Shown: positions 21,894 through 30,351, numbered from the stretch's first letter. The stretch: 30,359 bases of DNA from an uncultured Collinsella sp. (GCA_900757285.1 CAAENI010000009.1:1-30359); one strand, 5' to 3'. A program made the numbers and translations. Notes: a model not told the origin generated them from the sequence alone.

Positions 21894-24347
21894 ATGCGTG
21901 TTTCTTACGACTGGCTCAAGACCATGATCGATATTCCGGAGGATCCCAAGACCCTTTCGGACGAATATATCCGTACCGGCACCGAGGTCGAGGCGATTGA
22001 CACCGTGGGAGAATCCTTCGACCACGTGGTGACCGCCAAAGTGCTCACCAAGACCCCTCACCCCGATAGCGACCACATGTATGTGTGCTCGGTCGACGTG
22101 GGCGACAAGAACCTCGACGCCGACGGCAACCCCGCTCCGCTGCAGATCGTCTGCGGCGCGCAGAACTTTGAGGCCGGCGACCACATCGTCACAGCTATGA
22201 TCGGCGCGGTTCTGCCCGGCGACGTCAAGATCAAGAAGAGCAAGCTTCGCGGCGTCGTGTCCATGGGCATGAACTGCTCCGCGCGCGAGCTCGGCCTGGG
22301 CGGCGACCACTCCGGCATTATGATCCTGCCCGAGGATACGCCCTGCGGCATGCCGTTTGCCGAGTACGTGGGCTCGAGCGACACCGTGCTCGACTGCGAG
22401 ATCACGCCCAACCGCCCCGACTGCCTGTCCATGATCGGCATGGCCCGCGAGACCGGCGCCATTTTCGATCGTGATTTCCATGTGGAGCTGCCCACCATCA
22501 AGGCCGAGACTGGCCGCGCGACCGACGATGAGCTTTCGGTCGAGATCGCCGATGAGGGCCTGTGCGACCGCTATGTCGCCCGCATCGTGCGCAACGTGAA
22601 GGTCGGTCCGTCGCCCGACTGGATGGTCAAGCGCCTCAACGCCCTGGGCGTGCGCCCGCACAATAACATCGTCGACATCACCAACTACGTGATGATGCTC
22701 ACCGGTCAGCCGCTGCACGCCTTTGACCTGGACACCTTTGCCGAGCGCGATGGCCACCGTCGCGTGGTGGTTCGCGCTGCCCAGCAGGACGAGAAGTTTA
22801 CGACCCTCGACGGCGAGGAGCGCACGCTCGACGCCGGCATGGGCCTCATCACCGACGGCGAGCGCCCCGTGGCGCTGGCCGGCGTTATGGGCGGCATGGA
22901 TTCCGAGATCGAGGACGATACCGTTGACGTGATGGTCGAGAGCGCCTGCTTCAACGCCGGTCGCACCTCGCACACCAGCCGTGATCTGTCGCTGATCTCC
23001 GATGCCTCTATTCGCTTTGAGCGCCAGGTCGACGAGACCGGCTGCGTGGACGTCGCCAACGTCACGTGCGCGCTCATCGAGGAGATCGCCGGCGGCGAGG
23101 TCGCTCCCGGCTATGTGGACGTGTTCCCCGCGCCCAAGACCATCGACAGCATTAAGCTGCGTTTGGCCCGCGTGCACGCCATCTGCGGCGCCGACATCGA
23201 GCCCGACTTTATCGAGCGCTCGCTCACCCGCCTGGGCTGCACCGTCGAGCGCGACGGCGACGACTTTATGGTCACTCCGCCGAGCTTCCGTCCCGACCTG
23301 CCGCGCGAGATTGACCTGATCGAGGAGGTCCTGCGCCTATGGGGCATGGGCCGTGTGACGGCGACCATCCCGGCTGCCAAGAACCACATCGGCGGCCTGA
23401 CCCGCGAGCAGAAGCTCACCCGCAAGGTCGGCGAAATCCTGCGCGCCTGCGGCCTCAACGAGACCACGACTTTTGGCTTTGCCGCCCCGGGCGACCTGGA
23501 GAAGATCGGCATGTCCACCGAGGGCCGCGGCTGCCCCGTGGTGCTCATGAACCCGCTGGTAGCCGAGCAGACCGAGATGCGTCGTTCGCTGCTGCCGGGC
23601 CTGTTGCAATCCGTGGCCTATAACGAGGCCCACGGCACGCCCAACGTGCACCTGTACGAGGTCGGCAGCCTGTTCCACGGTCGCGAGAACGCCAGCCTGC
23701 CCAAGGAGACCAAGTCCGTGGCGGGTGTGCTCTCGGGCCAGTGGAGCGAGCAGTCCTGGAACATGAAGTACCGCAAGCTGCGCTTCTTCTTTGGCAAGGG
23801 TATTGTCGAGGAGCTGCTCGCCCAGCTGCGCATCGAGAAGGTTCGCTTCCGTCCCGTCGAGGGCGAGAGCTATGCCTTCCTGCAGCCGGGTCGTGCTGCC
23901 GAGGTGCTCTCGGGCGGTACCGTGCTGGGCTGGGTTGGCGAGATCCACCCCGAGGCGCGCGAGGCTATGGGCATTGACGAGGTCGTCGTCGCCTTTGAGC
24001 TCGACCTGGACAAACTGATCAAGGGCGCCCGCAACCAGGAGAACTACCGTGAGTTCTCGCAGTACCCGGCCGTTGAGCACGACCTCGCTATCGTGGTCGA
24101 CAACACTGTGACCTGCGAGGATCTTGAGCGTCGTATTACGAGTGCCGGAGGCAAGCTGCTCGAGGGCGTGCGCCTGTTCGACGTCTACCGCGATCCCATC
24201 CGCATCGGTGCGGGCAAGAAGTCCATGGCCTTCGCGCTTACGTATCGCTCCGACGACCACACGCTCACCAGCGAAGAGGTCGAGAAGGCGCACCAGAAGA
24301 TCGTCACCAAGGTGTGCAAGGGTGTGAACGGCGAGGTCCGCGGCTAG
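21894..24347 (+). CDS. pheT: Phenylalanine-tRNA ligase beta subunit
   Basis: Structural and editing subunit of PheRS. The 817-residue protein is full length. Domains in order: an N-terminal strand region (YDWLKTMIDIP); an EMAP-like tRNA-binding OB fold (about 42-155, FDHVVTAKVLTKTPHPDSD through GMNCSARELGLGGDHSG); the B3/B4 editing domain (about 210-390, with RPHNNIVDITNYVM and GMGLITDGERPVALAGVMGG); B5 (about 410-480); the inactive class II-like core; and the C-terminal ferredoxin-fold anticodon-binding domain (about 722-815, starting FSQYPAVEHDLAIVVD). GAAAGGAG lies seven bases before the ATG. Co-transcribed with pheS under the T-box. A strong hairpin follows at 24457. Confidence 0.96.
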   Translation: MRVSYDWLKTMIDIPEDPKTLSDEYIRTGTEVEAIDTVGESFDHVVTAKVLTKTPHPDSDHMYVCSVDVGDKNLDADGNPAPLQIVCGAQNFEAGDHIVTAMIGAVLPGDVKIKKSKLRGVVSMGMNCSARELGLGGDHSGIMILPEDTPCGMPFAEYVGSSDTVLDCEITPNRPDCLSMIGMARETGAIFDRDFHVELPTIKAETGRATDDELSVEIADEGLCDRYVARIVRNVKVGPSPDWMVKRLNALGVRPHNNIVDITNYVMMLTGQPLHAFDLDTFAERDGHRRVVVRAAQQDEKFTTLDGEERTLDAGMGLITDGERPVALAGVMGGMDSEIEDDTVDVMVESACFNAGRTSHTSRDLSLISDASIRFERQVDETGCVDVANVTCALIEEIAGGEVAPGYVDVFPAPKTIDSIKLRLARVHAICGADIEPDFIERSLTRLGCTVERDGDDFMVTPPSFRPDLPREIDLIEEVLRLWGMGRVTATIPAAKNHIGGLTREQKLTRKVGEILRACGLNETTTFGFAAPGDLEKIGMSTEGRGCPVVLMNPLVAEQTEMRRSLLPGLLQSVAYNEAHGTPNVHLYEVGSLFHGRENASLPKETKSVAGVLSGQWSEQSWNMKYRKLRFFFGKGIVEELLAQLRIEKVRFRPVEGESYAFLQPGRAAEVLSGGTVLGWVGEIHPEAREAMGIDEVVVAFELDLDKLIKGARNQENYREFSQYPAVEHDLAIVVDNTVTCEDLERRITSAGGKLLEGVRLFDVYRDPIRIGAGKKSMAFALTYRSDDHTLTSEEVEKAHQKIVTKVCKGVNGEVRG

Positions 24348-24456
24348 GACTTGCGCTGGGAGCGTAGGGCCTGATGGCGGTTGCTGTGGGCTCTGCGTGA
24401 CCGCGGTGTTCGGAAAAGGCATCGCTGAGCCTGCATATATGACACACGCATTACAT

Positions 24457-24491
24457 AACGGCGTGCTGCTTTGTCGGCAGCGCGCCGTTTT
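24457..24491 (+). terminator. pheST terminator
   Basis: AACGGCGTGCTGC (24457-24469) pairs with GCAGCGCGCCGTT (24477-24489), 13 bp with one T-G pair, loop TTTGTCG, and four T ending at 24491. It lies 110 bases after the pheT stop. The loop holds the -35 box of the next promoter. Confidence 0.75.
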
Positions 24492-24499
24492 GCTATGAT
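24471..24499 (+). promoter_or_regulatory. Promoter of the nickel/cobalt transporter operon
   Basis: TTGTCG (24471-24476), 17-base spacer, TATGAT (24494-24499), with TGC directly before the -10 (extended -10). Expected start of transcription near 24506, about 90 bases before the cbiM start. The best sigma-70-type promoter in the window. Confidence 0.75.
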
Positions 24500-24509
24500 A
24501 GCCCGCGGC

Positions 24510-24537
24510 GTGTTACGAATCTGGCAATACGTAACAC
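24510..24537 (+). promoter_or_regulatory. NikR-box-like operator
   Basis: Inverted repeat GTGTTAC-N14-GTAACAC (the inner pair C-G extends each arm to 8 bases). It begins just after the expected transcription start, where a bound repressor would block the promoter. From memory, this form and spacing match the NikR signal predicted by comparative genomics in bacteria outside the enterobacteria. This favours nickel as the transported metal. No nikR gene lies in the window. Confidence 0.65.
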
Positions 24538-24594
24538 TGGCAAGGTGATTCAAGCGGCGTTGCAATTCTGTGCGCCGACAACCGGGAGGCGTAT

Positions 24595-25680
24595 ATGCAC
24601 ATTCCAGACAACTACCTGTCCCCGCAGACCGATGCTGTCGTGGCGGTGGCGATGGTGCCCGTTTGGATCCGTTGCATCAAAAAGGTACGCGCCACGCTCG
24701 ATCGCGAGCACATGGCTTTCCTGGGCATCTGCGCCGCGTTCTCCTTCTTGCTCATGATGTTCAACGTGCCGCTGCCCGGCGGCACCACTGGTCACGCCGT
24801 TGGCGGCGCGCTCATCGCGCTGCTGCTGGGCCCCGAGGCTGCGGCTATCGCTGTCTCGGTTGCGCTGGCGCTGCAGGCGCTGCTGTTTGGCGACGGCGGC
24901 GTTCTGTCGTTTGGCGCCAACTGCTTTAACATGGCCTTTGTGCTGCCGTTTGTCGCTGCTATCGTGTTCCGTGCGCTCAACAGCCGTCTGCACGACAAGA
25001 GCTGGGGCACCTCGGTTTCTGCCGTCGTGAGCGGTTGGGTCGGCCTGTGCCTGGCGGCCCTGTGCGCGGCAATCGAGTTTGGTATTCAGCCGATGCTCTT
25101 TACCAACGCTTCGGGCGCGCCGCTGTACTGCCCCTTCCCGCTGTCCGTGGCTATTCCGGCCATGTTGATCCCGCATATGCTGGTTGCCGGCGTGATCGAG
25201 GGTGTGGCGACGGCCGCCATCTACGGTTTCATTAAGAAGACGGCGCCGAGCATTATCGTCGGGCCCGAGGCCGTCGATGGCCAGCTTGCTGCCGAGGGCG
25301 CTGCTGCCAAGAAGACCTCGCTGGTTCCCACGCTCATCTTGGTTGCCGTGCTTGTCGTGGCCACGCCGCTGGGCCTGCTGGCCACGGGTGACGCTTGGGG
25401 TGAGTGGGACGCCGAGGGCGCCGCGACCGCCGTTCAGGAGGCTGGCGACGACAGCCTGCAGACTTCGGTCGGTCTCGATGCTCCGACCTTTGCCGATGCG
25501 CTGCCAACGGGCGACTACCTGCAGGTCTATTCCGAGGAGCAGGGCCTTGGCTTTGCCGGCCAGGCCGCGATGTATATTCTTTCGGGCGTGATTGGCGTGG
25601 CGGTGCTTACCATCGCATTCCGCCTGGTCTCGCTGACGGTCAAGGAAAGCGGTGCTCATGGCAATAGCCGAGCTGCCTAG
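24595..25680 (+). CDS. cbiM: Ni/Co ECF transporter substrate-binding component (CbiM/NikM with C-terminal NikN/PDGLE-like part)
   Basis: Metal-binding membrane component of an energy-coupling-factor importer. The 361-residue protein starts MHIPDNYLSP: Met1-His2 is the N-terminal metal site of the family, and His67 in PGGTTGHAVGGAL is the further ligand. The stretch QALLFGDGGVLSFGANCFNMAF is a CbiM signature. Six or seven membrane helices lie before residue 225. After a linker, residues about 240-355 contain one helix, TPLGLLATGDAWGEW (PDGLE-like), an outside loop and a last helix: the fused NikN/CbiN-like part. GGGAGG lies six bases before the ATG. It overlaps cbiQ by 23 bases. The promoter and NikR-like box upstream favour nickel over cobalt, by inference. 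Confidence 0.9.
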   Translation: MHIPDNYLSPQTDAVVAVAMVPVWIRCIKKVRATLDREHMAFLGICAAFSFLLMMFNVPLPGGTTGHAVGGALIALLLGPEAAAIAVSVALALQALLFGDGGVLSFGANCFNMAFVLPFVAAIVFRALNSRLHDKSWGTSVSAVVSGWVGLCLAALCAAIEFGIQPMLFTNASGAPLYCPFPLSVAIPAMLIPHMLVAGVIEGVATAAIYGFIKKTAPSIIVGPEAVDGQLAAEGAAAKKTSLVPTLILVAVLVVATPLGLLATGDAWGEWDAEGAATAVQEAGDDSLQTSVGLDAPTFADALPTGDYLQVYSEEQGLGFAGQAAMYILSGVIGVAVLTIAFRLVSLTVKESGAHGNSRAA

Positions 25681-26494
25681 CTGGCTTGCGGTCGAGCAGC
25701 GTTACGAGCCAGCGGGGGCTTGGCATCGCGGGATGCAAAAGAACGTCCTGCACCTGGCGAGCCTGCTTGAGCGGGTTCGCCTGGGTGGAGGCGCGCACGA
25801 GGGCGGGTCGATGGTCGACTGCGCCCTTTCTTGTGTTTCGGCTCCGGTGCGCCTGGTGGGGATGTTCGTCTGCGTCCTGTGCGTGTGTCTGACGCAGAGC
25901 CCGCTGTACCTGATGCTGATGGCGGCTATCGCGCTGGTGTTGGTCGCGGTGCGCCCCGCACGCGGGCTGCGTGCGACCTTTGTACCGGCGCTCGGCGCCA
26001 CGGGGCTTGCGGTGGTTCTGGCACTGCCTGCCCTGCTGCTGGGCGCGTCTGCCGCGGGCGCCATGCTCAAGATCGCGCTCAAGACTTTCATTAATGTGTC
26101 GCTGGTGCTGGGTGTTTCGTGGACGCTCACCTGGAGCCGCATGTCGGCGGCGCTCAAGATGCTGCATCTACCCGATGAAGTTATCTTTACGTTTGATATG
26201 GCGCTCAAGCACATCGAGGTGCTGGGACGCACGGCGCACGATCTGTGCGAATCGGTCATGCTGCGCAGCGTCGGTTCCGCGCCTGCGGGTTTTTCGCGCA
26301 CCGACTCGCTGGCGGGTATCATGGGCATGACGTTTATCAAGGCGATGGAATGCAGCCGCGCGATGGACGAGGCCATGCTGTGCCGCGGCTTCGCCGGCGT
26401 GTATCCGGCGCCTGCGCAGAGCGGCTTTGGCTGGCGCGATGTGGTTTACGCGGCCGTTGTAGCGTTGCTCGCCGTGTTGTGCGCGGTGTTGTAG
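25658..26494 (+). CDS. cbiQ: ECF transporter transmembrane component CbiQ
   Basis: T component that couples the ATPase to the metal-binding subunit. The 278-residue protein has hydrophobic segments between about 65 and 175 and a last one near the C-terminus. The cytoplasmic coupling part is recognisable: a long helix pair ending in AMDEAMLCRGFAG, the A-x-x-x-R-G motif that docks on the ATPase. The ATG at 25658 lies inside the end of cbiM, with AAGGAAAG eight bases before it; a GTG six bases earlier is too near that site. The overlap suggests translational coupling. The N-terminal region is somewhat longer than in short CbiQ forms. Confidence 0.88.
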   Translation: MAIAELPSWLAVEQRYEPAGAWHRGMQKNVLHLASLLERVRLGGGAHEGGSMVDCALSCVSAPVRLVGMFVCVLCVCLTQSPLYLMLMAAIALVLVAVRPARGLRATFVPALGATGLAVVLALPALLLGASAAGAMLKIALKTFINVSLVLGVSWTLTWSRMSAALKMLHLPDEVIFTFDMALKHIEVLGRTAHDLCESVMLRSVGSAPAGFSRTDSLAGIMGMTFIKAMECSRAMDEAMLCRGFAGVYPAPAQSGFGWRDVVYAAVVALLAVLCAVL

Positions 26495-26538
26495 CGCGGA
26501 CGGTCGAACCGTCGATGTGAGTAGGGAAGGGCGACGTT

Positions 26539-27309
26539 TTGGCAAACGATACGAATAACGCGATGGGTGCGAGCGGTGCTGCCGCCGCCGAGACCACGCC
26601 GCTCATCGAGTTTCGCGACGTGGTGTTTTCCTATGCGGGCCATACAGTCGTCGATGGCGTTTCGCTGCAGGTGGACCGTGGGGAGCTCGTTGCCCTGCTA
26701 GGTCCCAACGGCTGCGGCAAGACGACAATTATGCGTCTTATTAACGGCCTTGAGCTTGCGGACGCGGGTGCGTACCTGTTCGACGGGCATGCGGTTGATG
26801 CGGCATATCTCAAGGATTCCGCGACGGCCCAGCGGTTCCATCAGCGCGTGGGCTTTGTGTTTCAGAACGCCGATGCGCAGCTCTTTTGCGCCACAGTCGG
26901 CGAGGAGGTCGCGTTTGGTCCCGCCCAGATGGGACTTCCTGCAGGCGAGCTCGAGCGCCGTGTTCGCGATGCCATGGGTCTGTTCCGGGTTGCCGATCTG
27001 GTCGATGCCTCGCCCTATCAGCTCTCGGGCGGGCAAAAGAAGCGCGTTGCGCTGGCTGCGGTGGTGTCGATGAACCCGGATATCCTGGTTCTCGACGAGC
27101 CTACCAATGGGCTCGACGAGGATTCATGCGACATCGTGGTTAACTTTCTACTGGCCTATGTTGCCGCCGGCAAGACGGTCTTGATGAGCACGCACCATCA
27201 GGATTTGGTACGACGCCTGGGTGCCCGCGCCATCTATATCGATCGATATCACCATGTGGTCGAGGCGCCGGTGTCTTCGTATGGAACCGAGAGCGGCGCT
27301 GCGGAATAG
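26539..27309 (+). CDS. cbiO: ECF transporter ATP-binding protein CbiO
   Basis: ATPase of the nickel/cobalt importer. The 256-residue protein has every ABC motif: Walker A GPNGCGKTT; Q-loop FVFQNADAQLF; signature LSGGQKKRVALA; Walker B ILVLDEPTNGLDE; and the switch His in STHHQD. The start is TTG at 26539, chosen because GGAAGGG lies seven bases before it and the first ATG (26563) has no ribosome-binding site. It follows cbiQ after 44 bases. One ATPase gene in the operon implies a homodimer, as usual for Cbi/Nik ECF systems. Confidence 0.93.
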   Translation: MANDTNNAMGASGAAAAETTPLIEFRDVVFSYAGHTVVDGVSLQVDRGELVALLGPNGCGKTTIMRLINGLELADAGAYLFDGHAVDAAYLKDSATAQRFHQRVGFVFQNADAQLFCATVGEEVAFGPAQMGLPAGELERRVRDAMGLFRVADLVDASPYQLSGGQKKRVALAAVVSMNPDILVLDEPTNGLDEDSCDIVVNFLLAYVAAGKTVLMSTHHQDLVRRLGARAIYIDRYHHVVEAPVSSYGTESGAAE

Positions 27310-27354
27310 TTGCTGCGTAGAGCGTGCGTAGCGGCCCGCGCGGCTTTGCCGTGA

Positions 27355-27363
27355 TGGTATAGT
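27355..27363 (+). promoter_or_regulatory. Possible extended -10 promoter before the phospholipase-like gene
   Basis: TGGTATAGT: TATAGT at 27358-27363 with TG three bases upstream, 26 bases before the start codon. No clear -35. Confidence 0.4.
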
Positions 27364-27388
27364 TATCCAGGTTTTTATGGGGGTGGCT

Positions 27389-28237
27389 ATGCCAAGCTGG
27401 AACATTCATATCGCTCAGACGGAGCGTTTGCTGGAGTGCACCGGCGCGCTTGCCAATAGCGTGCGCGACCGCAATGCCTTTTTGTTTGGCTGCGTGGTTC
27501 CTGATATCTTCGTGGGCTATATGGTCCCTGGCATCGCCGATCCCATTCCGTATCGCATTACGCACTTTGCAAAGCCCGAGCCTATCCCTAAGCCGCGCGA
27601 GCACGAGTTCTGGGATACCTATGTGGCGCCGCTGCTTAAAGGCGCACCCGCGGGCGAACCTGCTGAGGCTACCTCGATTGTCGAGGAGCGCGAGCGACTG
27701 AACCGCGTGCACTATCCTCAGCGCTACAGGGATGCCGAGCCGGTTGTCGGTCCCGGCGCCTGTGAGTTCTCGCTTGCGTCCGAAGATGTGGCGCAGTCGC
27801 TGCTCGATTTAACGCTGGGCATCTGGTCGCATCTGGTGGCCGACACGGTATGGAACACGCGTGTGAACCAGTATCTGGAAGCACACGGCGGCAAGCCGTG
27901 CGAGGAATTCCGCATTAAAAAGCAGGGCGATTTTGACTGGTTTGGCAAGACGCTGGGCATCGTTTCCATTCCGCGTGCGACCGATCGCCTCTATACCGCT
28001 GCGACGCGTTTTGGGCAGTATCCCATCCATAAAGAATATGTGCTCAAGACTATCGGCGTCATGCACGAGATTGTACGCGAAAACCCCGGCGAGCCCGATC
28101 ATCCGCCGTATCGCCTGCTAACCGAGGAGTTTTTCGATGCAACGTTTACCGAGGTCATCGAGCTGACCGAGGCGGGATTTGCGGCTCGCGTTGCTGCTTC
28201 TGACGTTCCCGCAGTCCCCCTGATCGCTAGCTGCTAG
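27389..28237 (+). CDS. Zinc-dependent phospholipase C-like protein
   Basis: A 282-residue protein of the Zn_dep_PLPC type. It shows W4-N-I-H7 at the N-terminus, then FLFGCVVPDIF (the family G-x-x-x-P-D), ITHF, and GIWSHLVADTVWN, an H-x-x-x-D metal motif. These match the His/Asp metal ligands of clostridial phospholipase C, but no signal peptide is present, so an intracellular hydrolase is more likely than a toxin. GGGGGTGG lies two bases before the ATG at 27389; an ATG at 27377 is in frame but has a poor site. It follows the metal transporter operon after 79 bases with its own possible promoter. Confidence 0.8.
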   Translation: MPSWNIHIAQTERLLECTGALANSVRDRNAFLFGCVVPDIFVGYMVPGIADPIPYRITHFAKPEPIPKPREHEFWDTYVAPLLKGAPAGEPAEATSIVEERERLNRVHYPQRYRDAEPVVGPGACEFSLASEDVAQSLLDLTLGIWSHLVADTVWNTRVNQYLEAHGGKPCEEFRIKKQGDFDWFGKTLGIVSIPRATDRLYTAATRFGQYPIHKEYVLKTIGVMHEIVRENPGEPDHPPYRLLTEEFFDATFTEVIELTEAGFAARVAASDVPAVPLIASC

Positions 28238-28386
28238 CTGGCCGGCCCGGCAGTGAACAGCTCATCCCAATCGACCAACAGCTCCCGTCGCAGGGCGTAA
28301 ACACGGCAAACGAGCTGCACATTTCATAGCATGCCATAAGTAGCTGGTTGCGTGTCATGCCGTGCGGGAGGCATCGACGCACAGAA

Positions 28387-28421
28387 AAAGGGCCCGGAAG
28401 GCAAAGCCTTCCGGGCCCTTT
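28387..28421 (-). terminator. Terminator of pyruvate kinase
   Basis: Perfect 16-bp stem AAAGGGCCCGGAAGGC (28387-28402) with GCCTTCCGGGCCCTTT (28406-28421), loop of three. On the minus strand TTTTT follows. It lies 28 bases after the pyk stop. With AAA/TTT on both sides it may also serve the plus strand. Confidence 0.9.
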
Positions 28422-28449
28422 GCAATGCAAGTGTGCTTGCAAGTGCGAT

Positions 28450-29910
28450 TTAGCGCACCTGAGCGACGTAAGCGACGTTGGTCGAGGAGACCTTGTCCTC
28501 GAGCTGGACGCTCATGCGGGGATCGCCGGCGGTGGCGACGGTCAGGTCGCCGGCCTCGACGTAGCCGAGCTCCTTAGCGGTCTCAATCGCCTTGACGATC
28601 GTGCCGTTGACGGTACCCTGGGTAATCTCGGCCTGGTGCGGGATAACGCCCCAGTACATGATCATCTGCTGGACGGCCCACTCGTGGCGGGAGAACGCGC
28701 AGATCGGCATGTTGGGACGGAAGTGCGAGATCAGGCGTGCGGTACGACCGGTGGTCGTCGGCACGGTGATGCACTTGGCGCCAACGGTGGTGGCCATGTT
28801 CACAGCGGACATACCCACAACGTTGTTGACGACGCGGGTGCCGTGAGCGTCGGCCGGAACCTCGAGCGGAGCGTGGGCCGGGAGGTACTTCTCGGTCTCG
28901 AGAGCAATGCTGGCCTGCATCTTAACGGCCTCGACCGGGTACTTACCGGCAGCGGACTCGCCAGAGAGCATAACGGCGTCGGTGCCGTCGTAGATGGCGT
29001 TAGCAACGTCGGCAACCTCGGCGCGCGTCGGGCGCGGGTTCTGCTGCATGGAGTCGAGCATCTGCGTAGCGGTGATAACGGGCTTGTAGGCCGCGTTGCA
29101 CTTGGCGATGATCTCCTTCTGGATGTGCGGAACGAGCTCGGGCTTGATCTCGATACCCAGGTCGCCACGGGCGACCATGATGCCGTCGGAAGCCTCGAGG
29201 ATCTCGTCGAAGTTCTCGACGCCCAGGGCGCACTCGATCTTCGGGAAGATCGTCACGTGCTCGCCACCGTTCTCGCGGCAAAGCTTGCGGATGCCGCGGA
29301 CGGACTCGCCGTCACGGATGAAGGAAGCGGCGATGTAGTCGATGTTCTCGGTCAGGCCAAAGAGGATGTCCTGACGATCGCGCTCGGTGATGGCGGGCAG
29401 CGAGATGTTGACGTTGGGCATGTTGACGCCCTTGCGCTCGCCGATCAGGCCGTCGTTCTTAACGACGCAGGTCATGTCCTGGCCGCTGACGGACTCGACC
29501 TCGAGGGCAACCAGGCCGTCATCGATCAGGATGAGGGAGCCCTTCTCGACCTCGGAAGGCAGAGCCAGGTAGTCGAGGGAGATGTGCTCAGCGGTGCCGT
29601 GGAAATCCTCGGACGTGGGCTGAGCGGTGACGACGATCTTGTCGCCGGTCTTGACGGCAACCTTTTTGCCATCGACCAGAAGGCCGGTGCGGACCTCGGG
29701 GCCCTTGGTGTCGAGCAGGATGCCGACAGGCAGACCGAGCTCCTTGGAAATACGGCGGACGCGCTCGATGCGACCGTGGTGCTCGTCGTAGGAGCCGTGC
29801 GAGAAGTTAAAACGGGCGACGTTCATGCCCGCCTTGATCATCTCGCGGATGGTCTCGTCGCTATCGCAGGCGGGACCCATGGTGCATACAATCTTGGTGC
29901 GCTTGTACAT
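28450..29910 (-). CDS. pyk: Pyruvate kinase
   Basis: Last step of glycolysis: phosphoenolpyruvate plus ADP to pyruvate plus ATP; cytosolic tetramer. The 486-residue protein has the barrel motifs NVARFNFSHGSYDEH, DTKGPEVRTG and IFPKIE with the catalytic Lys, followed by ASDGIMVARGDLGIE for metal binding, and MLDSM / RAEVADVANAIYDGTDAVMLSGE. The C-terminal domain (about 350-486) is complete, without the extra phosphoenolpyruvate-synthase-like domain found in some Bacillus enzymes. GGAGG lies six bases before the ATG at 29910. A TATAAT box lies at 29974-29979. Pyruvate made here is a substrate for the 2-hydroxyacid dehydrogenase at the other end of the window. Confidence 0.97.
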   Translation of the reverse strand: MYKRTKIVCTMGPACDSDETIREMIKAGMNVARFNFSHGSYDEHHGRIERVRRISKELGLPVGILLDTKGPEVRTGLLVDGKKVAVKTGDKIVVTAQPTSEDFHGTAEHISLDYLALPSEVEKGSLILIDDGLVALEVESVSGQDMTCVVKNDGLIGERKGVNMPNVNISLPAITERDRQDILFGLTENIDYIAASFIRDGESVRGIRKLCRENGGEHVTIFPKIECALGVENFDEILEASDGIMVARGDLGIEIKPELVPHIQKEIIAKCNAAYKPVITATQMLDSMQQNPRPTRAEVADVANAIYDGTDAVMLSGESAAGKYPVEAVKMQASIALETEKYLPAHAPLEVPADAHGTRVVNNVVGMSAVNMATTVGAKCITVPTTTGRTARLISHFRPNMPICAFSRHEWAVQQMIMYWGVIPHQAEITQGTVNGTIVKAIETAKELGYVEAGDLTVATAGDPRMSVQLEDKVSSTNVAYVAQVR

Positions 29911-29973
29911 TCAGACCTCCATCTGACATCGTCTTGCGCTGATAGATAAACCATAAGAAATAAAACTGAGATG

Positions 29974-29979
29974 ATTATA
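29974..29979 (-). promoter_or_regulatory. -10 box of pyk
   Basis: Perfect TATAAT on the minus strand, 63 bases before the start codon. The nearest -35 candidate, TTGGGG, is 19 bases away, longer than usual. Confidence 0.5.
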
Positions 29980-30200
29980 ACGAAATGGCGACCGAATACC
30001 CCAAAAAATCGACCGTATGCCGAATTGGAAGTTCATTTTTTGCGAAAAAACGGTATATGCAAAAACTTTACCAACCGTTCTAACCGCTGCTATCTGGGCG
30101 ATATTTTAGTTTGGCGACGCACCGAAGAAAAAACGTTTTATCAATGTTGAGCATCATACGGTCTGCATCGTTGCTTATGGACCACATTTCCAAATGGATT
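29980..30200. other. A+T-rich region between pyk and the last gene
   Basis: No gene is seen. The region is clearly richer in A+T than the coding DNA and holds several ACGGT/ACCGT words (for example near 30012, 30048, 30075 and 30158), which may be regulator sites, but no clear symmetric operator stands out. Confidence 0.4.
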
Positions 30201-30203
30201 GTT

Positions 30204-30233
30204 TTGGCTAGACGCGCCGCTTTGGGGTACCAT
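30204..30233 (+). promoter_or_regulatory. Promoter of the last gene
   Basis: TTGGCT (30204-30209), 18-base spacer, TACCAT (30228-30233). Expected transcription start near 30240, immediately before the structured leader. Confidence 0.6.
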
Positions 30234-30247
30234 AGCTCCACTATCAA

Positions 30248-30344
30248 CTGCCGCTCAGCACGGCAGCCTTGATGAGCCCTTGCCCTTCTCCTGGGAATTA
30301 TGATCGGGCATCAATCTGCTGAGTGGCCCGAATCCCAGGAGGGG
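30248..30344 (+). ncRNA. Structured leader RNA, riboswitch-like, with sequestered ribosome-binding site
   Basis: Hairpin 1: CTGCCG (30248-30253), loop CTCAGCA (30254-30260), CGGCAG (30261-30266). Hairpin 2: a 12-bp outer stem, 30285-30296 with 30333-30344, which buries the ribosome-binding site AGGAGGGG, and an inner stem TCGGGC (30304-30309) with GCCCGA (30326-30331). The loop of hairpin 1 is complementary over all seven bases to TGCTGAG (30317-30323) in the loop of hairpin 2. An alternative helix, TTGATG..CCC (30269-30279) with GGGCATCAA (30306-30314), competes with the inner stem. I do not recognise it as a named riboswitch or ribosomal-protein leader. Confidence 0.6.
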
Positions 30345-30351
30345 ACTCTAT

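Noticed and set aside
24500..24594. Cobalamin or other metal riboswitch before cbiM
   Set aside because: No B12-box or NiCo-riboswitch sequence is recognisable; the inverted repeat fits a protein operator better.
27389..28237. Secreted phospholipase C toxin
   Set aside because: The metal motifs fit the family, but there is no signal peptide and no toxin C-terminal domain, so I keep it as a cytosolic PLC-like protein.
28348..29949. Long plus-strand open frame opposite pyruvate kinase
   Set aside because: Shadow of pyk; the Asp/Gly/Val/Leu-rich product has no family pattern.
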